This document shows, piece after piece, positions 8,939-19,890 of a stretch of DNA of 28,579 nt (its first letter is position 1; every line of letters starts with the position of its first letter). Under the pieces are notes generated by a model, which made no database searches, was not told the DNA's origin, and was given only the letters and a program-made list of their open reading frames with translations. Both the position numbers and the translations under genes were made by a program. This stretch comes from Chara braunii (Eukaryota > Streptophyta > Charophyceae > Charales > Characeae), in assembly GCA_003427395.1 (NCBI GenBank), contig BFEA01000010.1, positions 2,190,673 through 2,219,251 of the forward strand, given 5' to 3'.

Positions 8939-9036
8939 GTCTGGGCGGTAGCAGAAGCACTGAACACCGGTAAGCAGCGACGACGGAGAGCGACATTGAG
9001 GAGGATTGAATACCTTCTTCCACGATATTTGCTTGA

Positions 9037-9503
9037 GGGGGATTGATTTCTATATGTGAGCTGCACCCAGGACTGAGACGACTATTGGACCTCCCAGAGG
9101 GGAAGGCCCTGTCCCATACCTTGGGGATGGCTACAACCATTTGATTGGGACTGATTTCGCTATGCAGGCTTATCGAAAGCCTCTTTATGGAGATCGATTC
9201 CTTGAGGTCTCATATGTCTACATTGACCAGAGAGGACGGATCGAGATATTGATTGGAGCTACACGTGAGATTACCCTTGCAGAGCAGCTTTATCTCAGGA
9301 GTGTTGAGGACAAGGAGATGGCTAGGTGCATGGCGTACGTCAGCAAGATCGATCCTGCAGCACCTATGGACATCAGCTACATGGTCCCAGAGTCAATAGC
9401 AATCAGGGCTTCCAATGGCGAGGAGGATCGACGTGTACCAGATATGGAGTCTCCGCTAGTCGAGCCCACTCAGGAGGGGGTATCGCTGATCATTATTGAT
9501 TAA
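9037..9503 (+). CDS. Unknown protein family, C-terminal part, block A copy (open)
   Basis: An open frame covers 9141-9503 with no in-frame ATG at its left edge; similarity to B and C continues upstream to about 9037 with a stop inside. Recognisable shared words are TDFAMQAYRKPLYGDRFLEV and DISYMVPES, ending in a Glu/Asp-rich tail and SLIIID. There is no signal peptide, membrane helix or zinc knuckle. Between blocks A and B most of the base differences change an amino acid (I count about 15 against about 3 silent), which argues for neutral decay and not for a maintained gene. Function unknown. It could be the end of the protein begun at 8336 or a separate product. Confidence 0.45.
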
Positions 9504-10063
9504 GATTCTCTCCTTTTAGTCACTATGATGTATCATGACAATATTATGATTTATTAGTGACTATAGCCCCGCCAATGGCTGCTCCCTTTATTCTCTGTGT
9601 GCTACTCTTCAGTCTTGCGTCTCAGGTCATGTTCTTCCAGAGTATGGTTTCTGGTCTTTTTGTCTTACTGGTGTCATTTGTTTTATGATGCATGGAATGA
9701 CTTATGCATGAGATAATATCTTATTTATCACTCCTTACGATATCAGGTTACTACGCTGAAGGCTACTTAAAGGACTCCTGGATAATAGGGACTCCGGTGA
9801 CCTTGAATCTAACCTTTATACTGGATCAGGTGCAGGCGATAAAATCGAACGCCTCACTCTAAGTCGTGTCGCCGCTGGCAGGAGGGATGACCCTGACTAC
9901 TCGGCTGAGTGACAAAGGCTGCTTATGAATGCACTTCTGCACAACTTCCTTAAACTTACAAAAATCCTGCGTGACAGCCTGGGACATCGAAGCCACTGCA
10001 CTCGGCCCGGGGAGGGACATCTAACCAGGCCCTGGAGGCCCGTGAGCAGTTTAGCATCAGCCT
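9504..10063. repeat. Tail of block A, non-coding
   Basis: About 520 bases after the open frame match the inverted block C at about 18899-19430 nearly throughout. They include GATGTATCATGACA, CAGTCTTGCGTCTC, AGGACTCCTGGATAAT and CGTGTCGCCGCTGGCAGG. Block B lacks this tail. It leads into the 47-bp satellite of unit R. Confidence 0.75.
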
Positions 10064-10402
10064 GGGCATGCTGGGTCGTGGCCAGTGTGCCCTCAGCATT
10101 GGTTGGGACGTGGTCAATGTGCCGCCAAAAGCGACATCATTATCTGCTGGGACGAGGCCAGTGTTGCCGCCAGCTACAGATGATGATGATATGTTGGGAT
10201 GTGGTCAGTGTGCCGCCAACTTCAGACGATGATGATATGTTGGAATATGGCGAGTGTGCCGCCAACTTCAGATGATGACGATATGCTGGGACGTGGACAG
10301 TGTTGCTGCCAGCTACAGATGATGATTATATGCTGGGACGTGGACATTGTTGCCGCCAGCTACAGATGATGATTATATGCTGGGACGTCGACAGTGTTGC
10401 CG
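10064..10402. repeat. 47-bp satellite of unit R, left copy
   Basis: Units of 47 bp (10271 to 10318) contain GATGATGATTATATGCTGGG, ACGTGGACAGTGTTGC and CGCCAGCTACA. The left units are degenerate and the right ones nearly identical. The array is cut by the assembly gap and reappears at 24590-24910. Confidence 0.9.
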
Positions 10403-11197
10403 NNNNNNNNNNNNNNNNNNNNNNNNNNNNNNNNNNNNNNNNNNNNNNNNNNNNNNNNNNNNNNNNNNNNNNNNNNNNNNNNNNNNNNNNNNNNNNNNNN
10501 NNNNNNNNNNNNNNNNNNNNNNNNNNNNNNNNNNNNNNNNNNNNNNNNNNNNNNNNNNNNNNNNNNNNNNNNNNNNNNNNNNNNNNNNNNNNNNNNNNNN
10601 NNNNNNNNNNNNNNNNNNNNNNNNNNNNNNNNNNNNNNNNNNNNNNNNNNNNNNNNNNNNNNNNNNNNNNNNNNNNNNNNNNNNNNNNNNNNNNNNNNNN
10701 NNNNNNNNNNNNNNNNNNNNNNNNNNNNNNNNNNNNNNNNNNNNNNNNNNNNNNNNNNNNNNNNNNNNNNNNNNNNNNNNNNNNNNNNNNNNNNNNNNNN
10801 NNNNNNNNNNNNNNNNNNNNNNNNNNNNNNNNNNNNNNNNNNNNNNNNNNNNNNNNNNNNNNNNNNNNNNNNNNNNNNNNNNNNNNNNNNNNNNNNNNNN
10901 NNNNNNNNNNNNNNNNNNNNNNNNNNNNNNNNNNNNNNNNNNNNNNNNNNNNNNNNNNNNNNNNNNNNNNNNNNNNNNNNNNNNNNNNNNNNNNNNNNNN
11001 NNNNNNNNNNNNNNNNNNNNNNNNNNNNNNNNNNNNNNNNNNNNNNNNNNNNNNNNNNNNNNNNNNNNNNNNNNNNNNNNNNNNNNNNNNNNNNNNNNNN
11101 NNNNNNNNNNNNNNNNNNNNNNNNNNNNNNNNNNNNNNNNNNNNNNNNNNNNNNNNNNNNNNNNNNNNNNNNNNNNNNNNNNNNNNNNNNNNNNNNN
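10403..11197. other. Assembly gap (795 N)
   Basis: The gap starts inside the 47-bp satellite and ends exactly where similarity to 25423 resumes. By comparison with the right copy of R (24732-25422, 691 bases), the missing sequence should hold more satellite units and about 500 bases like 24910-25422. Frames reported across it are meaningless. Confidence 0.95.
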
Positions 11198-13900
11198 CCT
11201 TCGCGATTAGGCACTGCCGAGCTCTAAAGGGATAGGTAGTCAGTCATGTGTCATGGTCGATGGAGTGATTTGTCCGATCTTGTGGTCGGGGCGAAGATCA
11301 CTTAGTATCGCAGCGGTTTGGAGCTTACTGCATTCTTCGTGATGGAAGGAGTGTTCCCACTGCAGCCGCCGGGTTCTCGCAACGGTTCACCGGCGAGAAT
11401 CTAACCACAGTGGCGTCCCCTGTGGTGTCAGCACTTATGTCCTTCATGAAGAGGTAGAGAGTTTCGACTTCGTCTCTTGAGCAAGAAATGATTCCCTGAA
11501 GCAGGTTCTCACAAGGTTCAGAGGCTAGCTGGGTTGGCAGGGCGTCCGAGCCATAGTGGCTGATAGCCTCGAACCCTCGGTGGTTAGCCGTTCCTCGGGT
11601 CACCGCGTGGTGACCTGGTCCGCCTGCTGGAAAGGAAGGAGGTATCCTGAGCCTCTCCCAGTCTAAATCCGACATTTGGTTGATCAAGGTGGTAGACTCC
11701 TACTATCACTCTAATTGGGGTGTCTCTCGGGAGCCGTGTCTCCAAGGGCATTCCCTTGGCACCGGGCCAAGCCAAGTATCCACTGCCCAGCTGGCAACAG
11801 GGCCATTATGGGCTCCTAGCCCACTGTTGCAAGCTTAATTGTGGACTCGCTCTAACTCACCATCCGAGTCTGGTTGGGTGTTGGCTGGCTCCCCGCACAG
11901 TAGCAAGAGTCGGACGTTAGTTAAGAAGTCGAGCGAGTAGGTGGAGGCCCTGATGTCGACCTATGAGCTTCCGCGCCATGGGTCTTCACTCATCGGAGTG
12001 AGGGCTTCATGGAGGGGTGTGCGGCTCCCCGTGAGCTGTTCTGAGCAAGGGCTCAAAGGGTGGTCGGACCACCGTAACTGGGAATCGGGACTGACTTTGC
12101 TCTGCTTGTCGGGTTGGGTCAGCGGAGGAGCCCACCAGGACGAGCGGGGTGTTTGGCAAGGGCCTTTAGGGGAAACCCTTTTTCTCGTCTTTTTTTTGGC
12201 ATGCCATGATCTCTTCTTTGCAGGTACCCTACAGTCAGACGAAGACAACGGGGTTTGGTATGACCCGACAGTGAGCGGCACGGAGCCGGCAGACAAAGAG
12301 AAAGGGGTTTAGTATGTTCACCCCTTATGAGGCAGCCTTCGGTCTAGATGACCTGGATAATCCTAGATTCGATGATTGGTCCCATATCCGCCCATGGATG
12401 AGATATTGATGTGGATTATGTTGTACCGATGGGCAGTATGGATGAGATGGACTGGTCCTATGATAATGAGATGTGTAGGCCAGGACTAAGACTTGGGCTG
12501 CTAAATCAGATCAAACAATAAGGTTTGGTCAAGATTGAGATCGATCATGATGATGCATGAGGCCAAGCCTAATGAGGGGTTTGACCTGAGATCAAGGCTG
12601 ATTAAATAATGCAAGGAAACAAGATTGATGGTGCGATTGGTCTGCATGAATAGTCATGATATTTTGTGTGCGGTGAATGCACCACGCAAGATTTGATAAG
12701 ACTAGTCATTTTTTGATTTTGATGGTGGCTTGGACCAGAGGTCCATGCCTTATTAGGTAAGCACTCAAGCCTTAGCGGGCGAGCACTCTGATGATTGGGG
12801 ATATGTTTTATATGATGCTTCTATATATCAAATAGCATATAAGGCCGCATAGCTCAAGCTGGCATATGAAGAACAATGCGAGTGTGATGCACAAGCGATG
12901 GTCGGGTGACGCAGCCTGATGGATGACAGGCGGATCCGACACACGCCGTGGCAGCAATGGCGCAGGGAGAGGCGGCTGTGGTAGGATGGCAAACTGGCGA
13001 GGATGTGGCTGAGCAGAAGAGGAAGGAGAGCATGGCGACAAATACGAACGTTGGGGAGGTTCGAAGCGAGGTGGCGGAGCACCGTAGCGCTGCTTATATT
13101 TGTACGTATAGTACACCATCTTTCATAAAGATGGCGTGCGTTCGCGTCGGTCGTCGGGGCGATGGCGCAAACGTGATCCTTCCCATCTCTCCTCCTCCTC
13201 TTCGGATCTCTCGCCCTCGCACGTCAGATCGATTGGTCGATCTGACGCCTTTTCCTGTCGGCCTCCTCTCCCTCTTCCCACGCCCGAGCCTCGCGTCTTT
13301 GGCGCCATGGCAAAGGCTGATCGTTGAGAAGCAGTGGCACTAGTGCGGCAAGAGCACAAGCAAGGCGAGAGCGATGAACGCAGCGGTAGTAGCGAGAGCG
13401 TAATAGCGCTGCACACTTGATGGTGCGAGATCTAATTTGAATGATGAAAACGAGTGAGCCAATAGGCTTATATAAAACCTGGCGAGGACGCTAGGAATGG
13501 GGTTTGGTATGGTTGTCGGAAAACGATGTGACGCAGTAGCAGGAGTCGATTTGTTTTGGTCAACCTCCGCGCCGCGTCAAACCCGCGCCACGGAACTGTC
13601 CACGACTGCGGTCAGTTAGGCCCTAGCGCATCGGTCGAAATTCCCTTGGGCCGAAGCCACGAAAAAGGACGGGGCGGCAGTACAGCCCTCTACGGGTCTG
13701 ATCATCCCCTGTGGACTGAACCGTCGCGACCGCAAGGGGGGAATTAGTGGGGTCTGGCCCAAACGGCACCTGAAACGAACCAAGGGTTGGTGAGGAAATC
13801 AAGTTTGACCAGTTGGGACCGGACCAACATGACCGCCAAACTCCGTCGGAAGTGAAATAGCCCCAAGATGGTCACGTAAATAAATAAACCGGCCCTAGTA
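11198..13900. repeat. Unit R, central part, left copy (putative LTR or 3'-UTR of a retrotransposon)
   Basis: This stretch is colinear with 25423-28150 at high identity; in the first 118 bases I find three mismatches. It contains no recognised protein domain. The minus strand is open for about 120 codons at 11325-11687, and the same frame is open in the right copy. An acceptor-like CTTCTTTGCAG ends near 12223. A purine tract GACAAAGAGAAAGGGG at about 12291-12306 and another, GCAAGGGGGGAATTAGTGGGG, at about 13733-13752 are candidate polypurine tracts, and either could mark an LTR start. GC-rich CpG-bearing sequence lies at about 12900-13330. Confidence 0.7.
12314..12409 (+). CDS. Small open frame conserved in both R copies
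   Basis: An ATG opens 31 codons starting MFTPYEAAFGLDD and ending RPWMRY before TGA. The right copy at 26591-26686 is the same length with one amino-acid change (Asn to Asp) and one silent change that I can see. It follows an acceptor-like site and a purine tract. No family is recognised. The shared frame may only reflect recent duplication of R. Confidence 0.25.
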   Translation: MFTPYEAAFGLDDLDNPRFDDWSHIRPWMRY

Positions 13901-13924
13901 ATAATTAACATGGGGTTACATGTT

Positions 13925-14190
13925 ATTTTAGATACGGGTCTGACTGTTCGTCTCCCAAAGTCGGGCCTGTACCAGTCCCGTGCTAAAATTAACACACTCC
14001 CACGCTATTTTTAGCGTGGGACTGACTGTTTGTCTATCGGGGACTGGGCCTGCGCCAGTCCCGTGCCAAAATTAGCACAGTCCCACACTATTTTTAGCGT
14101 GGGACTGACTGTTCGGTTACCTAGGACTGACTGTTCGGTTACCTGGGACTGGTTGTTCAGCTACCTAAGGTTGACCGTTCGTTTCCCAAA
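13925..14190 (+). promoter_or_regulatory. Promoter-proximal tandem repeats and hairpins in unit R, left copy
   Basis: An approximately 83-bp unit is repeated (AGTCCCGTGC at 13974 and 14057). It carries the hairpin CCCACGCTATTTTTAGCGTGGG at 13999-14020 and a near-copy at 14080-14105. Then a 22-bp unit containing GACTGACTGTTCGGTTACCT repeats about four times from 14103. The cluster lies 100-350 bases upstream of a TATA box, the usual place for enhancer repeats in an LTR U3 region. The regulatory role is inference. Confidence 0.6.
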
Positions 14191-14290
14191 GTCGGGACTG
14201 GTGCTAAATTTAACATTGACCTGGTCTAGTTTTAGCCCCGGCCTCGACTATGGGACTGCTGCATCCAGCACCCGATCATCCGACCTCTCC

Positions 14291-14299
14291 ACTATAAAG
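14291..14299 (+). promoter_or_regulatory. TATA box of unit R, left copy
   Basis: CCACTATAAAGAAGAGG matches a plant/animal TATA context and is retained identically in the right copy at about 28565. Transcription would start about 25-35 bases downstream, near 14325. Confidence 0.6.
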
Positions 14300-14324
14300 A
14301 AGAGGCCGTGCCACTCAAGGTAGA

Positions 14325-14886
14325 GTGAGGGAGCACTCACTTGCGGGATGCGGAGATGCTAGCAGGACGGCAAGGAAGAGGGACTGGAGTTGCTATGCTG
14401 GAGTAGCCAGGAGAAGCAGCGAGGCCAAGGTAGGCAAGAAGGAGGTAAACGGGCCGGGCTGTTCGGAAAGCATGGCGGCCCTGGTTCCCACTAGGTCCAT
14501 CTGCTCCCCTTCTTCCTCTGCTCTCTCGGCTCACCTTCTTCTTCTCCGTCTCCCTCCTCTGCTCACTCTCGTTCAACTAGTTGCCTGCTACGATAGCACC
14601 CATACCCATGTTCACCATATTTGAGGGTTGATGACATTGTGCGCCCATGACACTGTGCTCCCATTGTTCATTGTACTTGAGGACAGAAGACAGTGCACAT
14701 CCATGCTCTGTACTTGAGGGTTATTGATACCATACTCCCGATTGCTTTATGTCTGAGGGTTGTCCATGCCAAGCCCTGGTGCGTGCAGTGTCAGAAAGCC
14801 TTTAATTTTGGCATACTACTTCTGAACCAGTGTGCTATACCTCGCTGTGTCTAGGTCAAACTTGCCAAGGGTACTTAATTATTGTA
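14325..14886 (+). other. Putative leader downstream of the TATA box
   Basis: A transcript from the TATA box would begin here. The stretch holds splice-donor-like sites (AAGGTAGGC near 14427, GAGGTAAACG near 14443) and a pyrimidine-rich part at about 14500-14575, and no clear primer-binding site. It marks the change from unit R to block B, whose first recognisable satellite begins at 14887. The exact LTR end cannot be set because the right copy leaves the window. Confidence 0.35.
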
Positions 14887-15180
14887 GCACTTGAACAGAG
14901 GCTTATGATCGGCTGTGCCAGCAGGCACTTGAACATAGCATTATGATTGGCTGTGCCAGCAGGCGCCTGAACAGAGCATTATGATTGGTTGTGCCAGTAG
15001 GCACTCGAACAGAACATTATGATTGCCTGTGCCCAGAGGCACTTGATTGAAGTATGTCGATTTATTGTGCCAGAAGGCACTTATTTTCAGCATGTCGACT
15101 TGACTGTGCCCAGAGGCACTTGAAGTATGCCAATTTACTGTGCCAGAGGGGACTTATTTTTAGCATGTCGATTTTGAGCA
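14887..15180. repeat. 38-bp minisatellite and degenerate continuation, block B
   Basis: Units begin at 14887, 14925 and 14963, 38 bases apart, of the form GCACTTGAACAGAGC, ATTATGATTGGC, TGTGCCAGCAG. They decay into longer units containing TATGTCGATTTATTGTGCCAG. The mirror copy is at about 23140-23391. Confidence 0.8.
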
Positions 15181-16394
15181 TCGAGTGTGCCTGCGACTGT
15201 GCGCACTTAACTGCGACACTGCGCGTTCAACCCGCAAAACCCAATTTTTAATGAGTGCGATCTCGCACACTTGATCCGTGGCGTGTTGTCATGATGTTCT
15301 TGAGAAGCCGCGACTGTGTGCACTTAGATTTCGGTGTGGCACTGCACGTCCAACCTGCAAATCATGACTTTTAATAAGTGCGGTTCTGCATACTCGATTT
15401 GTAAGTCCTGCCTTGGTTATCTTCGGTAACTGCAACTGTGCACACTTGAATTCAAGTGCGACATTGCGCTTTTGGACAACAAACTCGGCTTTAATGATCT
15501 TGAGTTACGTGCGGTGCTGTGCCACAAACTTGTAAACCCTGCTATGTCGATTTTGAGGACTGTGTCCGCGCAGTTTTTCCTCGGTACCAAGCCGAGTTTT
15601 AGGACTGTACCTGCGCAGACTCACTGGATGCAATGCTGAATTCAGGGGATTGTGCCCGTGCGGTCTCGCTGCATGCTATGCAGATATTGGGGACTATAAC
15701 CGCGCAGTCTCACCGAGTACCATGTTGATTTTAGGGACTGTACCCACGCTGCCCCACTAAGTACCAAGCCGATTTTGAGAATTGTACTCGCAAGGGTTGT
15801 CTGCATAGTCTCAGTGAACACCGATTTATGAGTAAGTGAGCACTCGATTTATGAACTTTGCTCCATTACATCTGAGTCAACGTCCCAGTGGGTACTCGAT
15901 TTGTGAACTCTGCTTTATTACATCCTAACCAGTGTGCCAGTGGGCACCCAACCCGTGGAATTGCTTTGATGGATTTGCGTCTGACCCACAGCACTCAACC
16001 TATACTGTGTGTCCACGCGAATTGCGTTTGAGAGCTGATTCTGAACCTGGGAGCAGTGTGCTCATGCGCACTGTATCTGAAGACCAATCTTGAATCAATT
16101 TATCTGTGGGGTTTACTTTGATAATCATGAAACAGAGTGCTAGTGCGCACTCAACCCATGAATATTCCTATAATTGCGAGCCAGTCTCAGTGCGCACTCC
16201 GCTGTTGGCATTTTCAATCTTGAAGTCGGTACTTTGCAGCGATTTTGAGATCGGGCGACGATGCACTCTCCGCTGTTAACATTGTCCATTTTTTTGAGTC
16301 TGCACTTTGCAGCAGACATCACCGAATTTTGGATTGAGCTCTCATACGTGTTCCAAAGATTTCAAGTTTATGCCCTGCAGCGGACATTACCAAT
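15181..16394. repeat. Succession of degenerate minisatellites, block B
   Basis: Several period classes follow one another: long units carrying CGACTGTGCGCACTTA at 15186-15540; a 44-bp unit GGACTGTACCCGCGCAG plus TCACCGAGTACC at about 15556-15775; an approximately 52-bp unit with CACTCGATTTGTGAACT at 15835-15960; and units with CACTCCGCTGTTGGCATT at 16195-16330. The same order is found inverted at about 21930-23140. No coding frame persists. Confidence 0.75.
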
Positions 16395-17180
16395 TTTATG
16401 AATGCGCGCCCAAGCAGGGAATGATTATTTTAGTGCGCGCCCATGCACTCCCGCGCTCGATATTATCATTTGAGTGCGCGTCCATGTGCGCCCGAGCTCG
16501 ATATTATCGTTTGAGAGTGCGCACAAGCTTGATTTAATTATTTAAGGGCGCGCCGAGGCTTGTTTTAATTATTTAAGCGCGCGCCCATGTGTGCCCAAGC
16601 CTTTATATTATTATTTAAGTGCGCGCCTATGCGCGCCCAAACCTTGATATTATTTAAGTGCGCGCCCATGCGCGCCCAAGCCTGATATTATTATTTAAGT
16701 AGGCGCCCATGCGCGCCCAAGCTTGGCAATGCTACCAGAGTGCGCGCCCATGCACGCCCAAGCTAGGCATTGCTATTCGAGTGCGCGCCCATGCTTTACG
16801 TTGTTATTTGAGTACGCGCCCATGTGCGCCCATGCTCGATACTGCCATTTGACTGCGCGCCCATGCGTGCTTGCGCTGGATATTGCTATTTGAGTGCGCG
16901 CCCATGTGCACCCAAGCCTGGAACTGTTATTAGAGTGCGCGCCCATGCACGCCCAGGCTAGATATTGTCATTTGAGTGCGTGCCCATGCGAGCCCGAGCC
17001 TAGAATTGCTATTAGAGTGTGTGCCCATGCGCGCCCAGGCTCGACATTGCTATTTGAGTATGCACCCATGCGCGCCCATGATTAGTACTGCTATTTGAGT
17101 GCGCGCCCATGCGCGCCCAGGCTTGACATCGTCGTTTGAGAGAGTGTCCATGCTTGGTATTGTCTTTAGAGTGTGCGCCC
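16395..17180. repeat. 41-bp GC-rich satellite, block B
   Basis: This is the same unit as the block A array (GCGCGCCCATGCGCGCCC plus AT-rich linker). It is more complete on the left side, where units carrying TTTAATTATTTAAG correspond to the truncated left edge of block A. Confidence 0.9.
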
Positions 17181-17419
17181 TTCTGAGATGATGACCTCAG
17201 AGCCAGTACTATGATAGTATGATCCAGTGGGGATGATTTGCCATCACACTCCCGTTGATTTATATCCTTGCCGATAAGTAATTATCCAAGCCGTGGTTCT
17301 ATTGATCCGGTCCCCTCACATGCATTAATTGTGGTTCAGTCCCTGCACAGACAACTTGGCACGGTCCAGCCCCAGTGCATTCAGTATCTATGACTGGTCC
17401 CTGTGCATGAGATGTTTTG
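17181..17419. repeat. Conserved spacer between satellites, block B
   Basis: Close match to 7701-7935, with scattered substitutions and no indel large enough to see by eye. Confidence 0.75.
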
Positions 17420-17815
17420 CTGATCAGTTGCTGTTCAGGCGGGCCCCTTCAGGCAGGCCCACTCCTTAAGATTGCTGTTGTTCAGCCAGGACCCTTCAGG
17501 TGGGCTCTTTCCTTGAGATTGCTGCTGTTCAGCCAGGCCCCTTCAGGCGGGCTCTTTCCTTCAGGTTTTTACTGTTCAGCCGGACCCCTTCAGGCGGGTC
17601 CTTCCCCAGAGATTGTTGTTGTTCAGCCAGGCCCTTTCAAGCGGGCTCATTCCTTGACATTGTTGCTGTTCAGCCAGGCCCCTTCAGGCGGGCTCATTCC
17701 TTGAGACTGTTGCTGTTCAGCCAGACCCCTTCAGGTGGGCTCGTTCCTTGAGATTGTTGCTGTCTAGCCAGACCTTTTCAGGCGGGCCTATTCCCTGAGA
17801 TCGTTATTGTTCAGT
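17420..17815. repeat. 47-bp satellite, block B
   Basis: Same CCCCTTCAGGCGGGC unit as block A, with about eight copies and individual base changes. Because 47 is not a multiple of three, the apparent proteins (repeated Pro-Phe-Arg/Ser-Gly words) are artefacts. Confidence 0.9.
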
Positions 17816-17854
17816 TGAGCTTACTCAGACTGACATTTACATTAGGTTGCTGAC

Positions 17855-18364
17855 CACCATTTGGACAGATCCGGACACTGGAGGAGACATCTACACTCGC
17901 AGGGGCACAACTACTTTTCAAGCTGGCCCATCATCCTGAGGCAGCCCCTACCTGAGGCAAACTGGTTGAGAAGTTCTACTACCGTCATGTGGGGCATGAA
18001 AGCTTCGTCATTAGGGCCAATGAGTCCCCTACCTCACGACACACGTTGGTGATTACCTACTTTGTAAAAGGGGAAGGAAAGGATGGAGTGAGGGGCACCA
18101 CTTACGACAGGATTGCCACTTACATATTTCGCAGGGAGAGCTATTGGAGGGACAATCCCGAGCAATCCCGTTCTCCTAAGTGAGGCACGCAGCAAGGGGA
18201 AGAGACAAAAGGATGAGCGAGTCAGGAGGGAGATAGCCAGGTCGGGGGTTCCAATCACTACTTGCGTGCAGCGGTCGGAAACGGATGAGTCTGACTTGGA
18301 CCCCTGCAGTGTGAGTGACATTGATCTTGGTGACTACTTCGACTGGGACACTCACCGAGCTTGA
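17855..18364 (+). pseudogene. Unknown protein family, N-terminal part, block B copy
   Basis: The same family as 8336-8938. The frame is interrupted by TGA near 17953, where block C has TGG, so a nonsense change is likely. It then stays open to RRESYWRDN. The following segment (ACTGACTGCATG onward in A and C) is deleted or replaced near 18160-18180, and a different frame continues from about 18177 with a basic KGKRQKDERVRRE stretch and the acidic DESDLDPC, DLGDYFDW end. Best read as a decayed internal gene of a transposable element; function unknown. Confidence 0.5.
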
Positions 18365-18427
18365 GTTTGTGGTCGGTAGCAGGAGCACTGGAGACCGGTA
18401 AGCAGCGACGGCGGAGAGCGACATTGA

Positions 18428-18863
18428 GGAGGATTGCGTACCTTCTTGCACGATGTTTGCTTGAGGGTGATTGATTTTTGTATGTCAGTTGCACGTAGGA
18501 CCGAGAGGACTATTGGATTTCCCAGAGAGGAAGGCCCTGTCCCATACCTTGGGGATGGCTACAACCATGTGGTTGGGACTGATTTCGCTATGCAGGCTTA
18601 TCGAAAGCCTCTTTATGGAGATCGATTCCTTGAGGTCTCATATGTCTTCATTGACCAGAGAAGACGGATCGAGATATTAATTGGAGCTACATGTGAGATT
18701 ACCCTCGCAAAGGAGCTTTATCTCAGGAGTGTTGCGGACGAGGAGATGGCTAGGTGCATGGCGTACATTAGCAAGATCGATCATGCAGCACCTATGGACA
18801 TCAGCTACATGGTCCCAGAGTCAATGGTAACCATGGTTTCCAATGGCGAGGAGGATCGGCGTG
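18428..18863 (+). CDS. Unknown protein family, C-terminal part, block B copy
   Basis: This frame is open from just after a stop at 18425-18427 and is the longest intact version of the C-terminal part. A leader with TFLHDVCLRVIDF is followed by REEGPVPYLGDGYNH, TDFAMQAYRKPLYGDRFLEV, ELYLRSVADEEMARCMAY and DISYMVPES. No ATG is placed where similarity begins. The native end (DMES... SLIIID in block A) is missing: homology stops at the inverted-repeat junction and the frame runs on into inverted block C to 18934. Function unrecognised. Confidence 0.45.
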
Positions 18864-18924
18864 TCCCTCCCCGTCCCAGGGAGGGACTTTGTCGTGTCAG
18901 GGCCTCGTTCGATGTCCCTCCCCG
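18862..18924. other. Tail-to-tail junction of inverted blocks B and C
   Basis: Similarity to block A on the plus strand ends at about 18863, and similarity to the block A tail on the minus strand begins at about 18899. TGTCCCTCCCCG occurs on both sides (18862-18873 and 18913-18924), and GTCCCTCC at 18863-18870 forms a hairpin with GGAGGGAC at 18880-18887. About 35 bases between the two blocks match neither. Confidence 0.75.
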
Positions 18925-19430
18925 AGCCGAGTAAAGTGGGTTGGTGGACAGGCAGGCTGTCACGCAGGATTTTGGTAAGCTTAAGGAAGTTGTACAAAAA
19001 TGCATTCACATGCAGCCTTTGTTATACAGTCGAGTAGTCAGGGTTATCCCTCCTGCCAGCGGCGACACGGCTTAGAGTGAGCCGTTCGGTTTGATCGCCT
19101 GCACCTGACCCCGTCTAAAGGTTAGATTTAAGGTCACCGGAGTCCCTATTATCCAGGAGTCCTTTAAGTAGCCTTGAGCATAACCTAATATGGTAAGGAG
19201 TGATAAATAACATATTATCCCATGCATAATTCATTCCATGCATCATAAAACAAATGACACCAATAGGACAAGAAGACCAGAAACCAGACTCTGCAAGAAC
19301 ATGACCAGAGACGCAAGACTGAAGAGTAGTACACACGGAATAAAGGGAGCAACCATTGGAGGGGCTGTAGTCACTAATAGATCATAATAATGTCATGATA
19401 CATCATAGTGACTAGAACGAGAGAATCTCA
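18899..19430 (-). repeat. Tail of block C (inverted)
   Basis: Reverse complement of the block A tail (9504-10020), nearly gap-free, non-coding. Confidence 0.75.
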
Positions 19431-19890
19431 ATCAATAATGATAAGCAGTACCCGCTCGTGAGTGGGCTCGACTGTTTGAGACTCCATGTCTCGTACACGC
19501 CGATCCTCCTCGCCATTGGAAACCCTGGTTGCTATTGACTTTGGGACCATGTAGCTGATGTTCATAGGTGCTGCAGGATCGATCTTGCTAATGTACGCTA
19601 TGCACCTAACCATCTCCTCGTCCGCAACACTCCTGAGATAAAGCTCCTCTGCAAGGGTACTCTCACATGTAGCTCCAATCAATATCTTGATCCGTCCTGT
19701 CTAGTCAATGTAGACATATGAGACCTCAAGGAATCGATCTCCATAAAGAGGCTTTCGATAAGCCTGCATAGCGAAATCAATCCCAACCAAATGGCTGTAG
19801 CCATCCCCAAGGTATGGGACAGGGCCTTCCACTCTGGGAGGTCCAATAGTCGTCTCGCTCCTGGGTGCAACTCACATATAGAAATCAATC
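19428..19890 (-). pseudogene. Unknown protein family, C-terminal part, block C copy
   Basis: On the minus strand this copy carries the same words as A and B (FAMQAYRKPLYGDRFLEV and ELYLRSVADEEM) and keeps the native end. A TAG interrupts it near 19698-19700, where A and B have CAG (Gln), and another stop lies upstream near the TATATGTGAG stretch. It is therefore not translatable as one product. Confidence 0.5.

Noticed and set aside
10300-11235. Long open frames of about 280-310 codons
   Set aside because: Almost entirely N bases of the assembly gap.
12948-13343. Ala/Arg-rich frames on both strands in the GC-rich part of unit R, also at 27183-27605
   Set aside because: Overlapping open frames on opposite strands follow from high GC. 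No domain is visible, and the copies differ by frame-changing indels.
14325-14886. tRNA primer-binding site downstream of the TATA box
   Set aside because: I looked for TGGTATCAGAGC-like and similar 3'-tRNA complements and found none convincing.
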